Origin: an uncultured Clostridia bacterium
GTDB taxonomy: Bacteria > Bacillota > Clostridia > TANB77 > CAG-508
Reading direction: 5' to 3'
DNA length: 6,737 bases
Assembly (NCBI GenBank): GCA_947629965.1
Contig: CANRFS010000075.1
Coordinates: forward strand, 1 to 6,737
Both the position numbers and the translations under genes were made by a program. The notes below the pieces were generated by a model. That model did not search any database and was not told the DNA's origin. It saw nothing but the letters and a program-made list of their open reading frames with translations. Numbering within the stretch: the stretch's first letter is position 1; each line of letters starts with the position of its first letter. Shown one piece after another: positions 3,958 to 6,737 of this stretch.

Positions 3958-6711
3958 ATGGGATTCTTAAACAAAATTTTTGGTTCATACAGCGAAAAAG
4001 AAGTAAAAAGAGTAATGCCAATAGTTGAAAAAATAAATAGTTTAGAAGAAAGTATTTCAAAACTTTCTGATGAAGAGTTAAAAAATAAAACAGTAGAATT
4101 TAAGAATAGATTATCAAAAGGAGAAACATTAGATGATATACTTCCAGAAAGCTTTGCAGTAGTTCGTGAAGCATCAAAAAGAGTTCTTGGAATGAGACAT
4201 TTTGATGTGCAATTAATAGGTGGAATTATACTTCATCAAGGAAGAATAGCTGAAATGAAAACAGGTGAAGGAAAAACTTTAGTTGCAACACTTCCTGTAT
4301 ATTTAAATGCACTATCTGGAAAAGGCGTTCACGTTGTAACAGTAAACGATTATTTAGCAAAAAGAGATAGTGAATGGATGGGGAAAATATATAAGTTTTT
4401 AGGACTTACAGTAGGACTTGTAATTGCTGGAATGGATAATAATAAAAAACAAGAAGCATATAATTGTGATGTTACTTATGGTACTAACAATGAATATGGT
4501 TTTGATTATCTAAGAGATAATATGGTTACATATAAAAACCAAATGGTTCAAAGACCTTTAAATTATGCAATAGTTGACGAGATAGATAGTATTTTAATAG
4601 ATGAAGCTCGTACACCTTTAATTATATCAGGTACTGCAGAAGAATCTTCTGTATTATATAAACAAGCAAACGACTTTGTAAAAAGACTAAAACCAAAAGT
4701 TTTAGTTGAAGAAGATGTAAAAGATTTTGATCAAGCAGAAGATAACGAAAAATATGATTATATAGTAGATTTAAAAGCAAAATCTGCATCACTTACACAA
4801 AAAGGAATAAAAAAGGCAGAAGAATTCTTTAAATTAGAAAACTTAAATGATATAGACAATTCAGATATTGTTCATCACATAAATCAAGCACTTCATGCAC
4901 ATGGAGTAATGAAAAGAGATATTGATTACATAGTAAAAGATGGAGAAGTTTTAATTGTTGATGAATTTACCGGAAGAATTATGTATGGAAGAAGATACAG
5001 CAATGGCTTACATCAAGCAATAGAAGCAAAAGAAAATGTAAAAATAGCAAATGAATCAAAAACACTTGCTACAATAACATTCCAAAACTATTTTAGAATG
5101 TATGATAAACTTGCAGGTATGACAGGTACAGCTATGACAGAGGAAAATGAGTTTAGAGAGATATATAATTTAGACGTAATTTCAATTCCTACAAACAAAC
5201 CTATGATAAGAATTGATAACAATGATATTATATATAAAAATGAAAATGCTAAATTTAGAGCAGTTGTGGAAGATATAAAAGAAAGCTATAAAAAAGGCCA
5301 ACCAGTCCTTGTTGGTACAGTTTCTATTGAGAAATCTGAAAAATTAAGCAGTATTTTAAAAAGAGAAGGAATAAAACATGAAGTATTAAATGCAAAATAT
5401 CATGAAAAAGAAGCTCAAATTATAGCTCAAGCAGGTAAATATGGAGCAGTTACAATAGCTACAAACATGGCTGGACGTGGTACTGATATTATGCTTGGTG
5501 GAAATAGTGAGTTTTTAGCAAAACAAGAAATGAAAAAGCATGGATTTAGTGATGAATTAATAGAAGAAGCAACAGCTCATAATGAAACAGATAATGAAGA
5601 AATATTAAATGCTAGAAAAACCTTTGCAGAATATGAAGAAAAATTTGAAAAAGAAATTGAAGAGGAAAAGCGAAAGGTAATAGATGCAGGGGGACTTAAA
5701 ATAATTGGTACAGAACGTCATGAATCAAGAAGAATTGATAATCAGCTTCGTGGACGTAGTGGTCGTCAAGGTGATATAGGTGAAACTAGATTTTATATTG
5801 CACTTGATGATGATTTAATGAAAATATTTGGTGGAGATATGGTTACATCTGTTTACAACACACTTGGTGCAGATGAAGATATGCCTCTTCAAATGGGAAT
5901 ATTATCAAAAGCTGTTGAAAGCGCACAAAGAAAAGTAGAAGGAAAACATTTTAGCATTCGTAAGCATGTTCTTCAATATGATGATGTTATGAATACACAA
6001 AGAGAAATAATATACAAACAAAGAAGACAAGTCCTAGATGGTGAAAATATACATGACAACATACTTAATATGATAAATAGTGTGGCGGAAGAAACAGTTT
6101 CGACTCATATTTCAGATTCTGAATTTAATAAAGAAGGATTACTTCAAGATACTAAAACTATATTTGGTGTATCTTCTCTCGAGAGTTTAGATGACAAAAA
6201 TATAGATGAGAAAAAAGTAATCGAAGAATTAAAGCAAAAGGCACTTGATAATTATGCAAAAAAAGCACAAGAAATAGGCGAAGAACAATTGTCAGAAGTT
6301 GAAAGAGTTGTTATGCTAAAAGTAGTTGACCAAAAATGGATGGATCATATTGACGCAATGGATGAATTAAAAGATGGAATAGGACTTAGAGCTTATGGAC
6401 AAAAAGACCCAGTTGTTCAATATAGAATCGAAGGATTTGATATGTTCGACCAAATGGTTAATGACATTAGAATAGATGTTGTAAAAATATTAATGAACAT
6501 AAATAGAGTTCAAAAATTAGAAAGAAAACAAACTGTAAAAATAACAAAGCAAGGACTTCAAGAAGCAGTAGAGAATTTGAGAGGAGATATGCCAAAAGAA
6601 AGCAAGGAAGTTACACATACACCTGTTGTAAACAATGGACCAAAAGTTGGAAGAAATGACCCATGTCCTTGTGGAAGTGGGAAGAAATACAAAAACTGTT
6701 GTGGTAAATAA
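3958..6711 (+). CDS. secA: SecA, preprotein translocase ATPase
   Basis: This complete 917-residue protein is the ATPase motor that drives unfolded preproteins through the SecYEG channel at the cytoplasmic membrane. GAGGGG (3946-3951) lies six bases before the ATG. The Walker A motif is TGEGKT (102-107), and Walker B is VDEIDSILIDEARTPL (206-221). The preprotein cross-linking domain covers about 227-371. NBD1 closes with MYDKLAGMTGTA (381-392). NBD2 carries NMAGRGTDIMLGG (503-515) and QLRGRSGRQGD (596-606). The helical scaffold and wing region includes LQYDDVMNTQR (672-682) and WMDHIDAMDELK (794-805). An acidic, Lys/Glu-rich helical insertion at about 516-578 lengthens NBD2, as in many clostridial SecA proteins. 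After a variable linker the protein ends in the SEC-C zinc motif CPCGSGKKYKNCC (903-915; ligands likely Cys903, Cys905, Cys914 and Cys or His 915), which binds phospholipid or SecB-like partners in other species. All key motifs are present and the frame is intact. Confidence 0.98.
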   Translation: MGFLNKIFGSYSEKEVKRVMPIVEKINSLEESISKLSDEELKNKTVEFKNRLSKGETLDDILPESFAVVREASKRVLGMRHFDVQLIGGIILHQGRIAEMKTGEGKTLVATLPVYLNALSGKGVHVVTVNDYLAKRDSEWMGKIYKFLGLTVGLVIAGMDNNKKQEAYNCDVTYGTNNEYGFDYLRDNMVTYKNQMVQRPLNYAIVDEIDSILIDEARTPLIISGTAEESSVLYKQANDFVKRLKPKVLVEEDVKDFDQAEDNEKYDYIVDLKAKSASLTQKGIKKAEEFFKLENLNDIDNSDIVHHINQALHAHGVMKRDIDYIVKDGEVLIVDEFTGRIMYGRRYSNGLHQAIEAKENVKIANESKTLATITFQNYFRMYDKLAGMTGTAMTEENEFREIYNLDVISIPTNKPMIRIDNNDIIYKNENAKFRAVVEDIKESYKKGQPVLVGTVSIEKSEKLSSILKREGIKHEVLNAKYHEKEAQIIAQAGKYGAVTIATNMAGRGTDIMLGGNSEFLAKQEMKKHGFSDELIEEATAHNETDNEEILNARKTFAEYEEKFEKEIEEEKRKVIDAGGLKIIGTERHESRRIDNQLRGRSGRQGDIGETRFYIALDDDLMKIFGGDMVTSVYNTLGADEDMPLQMGILSKAVESAQRKVEGKHFSIRKHVLQYDDVMNTQREIIYKQRRQVLDGENIHDNILNMINSVAEETVSTHISDSEFNKEGLLQDTKTIFGVSSLESLDDKNIDEKKVIEELKQKALDNYAKKAQEIGEEQLSEVERVVMLKVVDQKWMDHIDAMDELKDGIGLRAYGQKDPVVQYRIEGFDMFDQMVNDIRIDVVKILMNINRVQKLERKQTVKITKQGLQEAVENLRGDMPKESKEVTHTPVVNNGPKVGRNDPCPCGSGKKYKNCCGK

Positions 6712-6732
6712 TCTCGCAAACCCTTATAAAAT

Positions 6733-6737
6733 AAGGA
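6733..6737 (+). promoter_or_regulatory. Possible ribosome binding site of a gene beyond the window
   Basis: AAGGA occupies the last five bases, 22 bases after the secA stop, with no terminator in between. This suggests a co-transcribed downstream gene. In many Firmicutes that gene is prfB, but nothing in the window shows which gene follows. Confidence 0.3.

Overview
The window looks like chromosomal DNA of a low-GC Gram-positive anaerobe of the class Clostridia, probably a gut lineage. This rests on the AT-rich genes, the strong preference for AGA, GGA, ATA and TTA codons, GGAGG-type ribosome binding sites, U-tailed hairpins, a long clostridial-type SecA with a C-terminal zinc motif, and a YtvI-like membrane protein of the kind found in spore formers. 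No database search was possible, so family names come from recognising motifs.

Layout. (1) Positions 1-826 hold the 3' end of a gene for a prepilin-like or C-type-lectin-like surface protein. The frame stops at 747, but its conserved tail continues in another frame to 826. The first ~235 bases look native; the rest is richer in G and C, with different codon use. (2) 827-943 is an intergenic promoter region. (3) 944-1528 encodes an unrecognised 194-residue protein with a proline/arginine-rich tail, closed by a strong terminator. (4) 1635-2075 encodes a two-CBS-domain protein unusually rich in cysteine. (5) 2145-3243 is a YtvI/AI-2E-type membrane protein gene broken by one extra base near 2784-2786. 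(6) 3279-3821 on the minus strand encodes a membrane-anchored protein with a YcgQ-like (DUF1980) domain; it converges on the previous gene at a shared terminator. (7) 3822-3957 is a divergent promoter region. (8) 3958-6711 is a complete secA. The window ends in what looks like the ribosome binding site of the next gene.

The genes do not form one pathway. SecA is the housekeeping export ATPase. The partial first gene is probably an exported protein, so a Sec client. The CBS and YtvI-like genes may be co-transcribed.

The most interesting part is the first gene: a cassette-like change of composition, a TTT-TAA site where a +1 shift restores the conserved tail, and a nested inverted repeat just downstream. 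A second +1 discontinuity lies in the YtvI-like gene. Both could be assembly errors, real mutations or translational frameshifts; the sequence alone does not decide.
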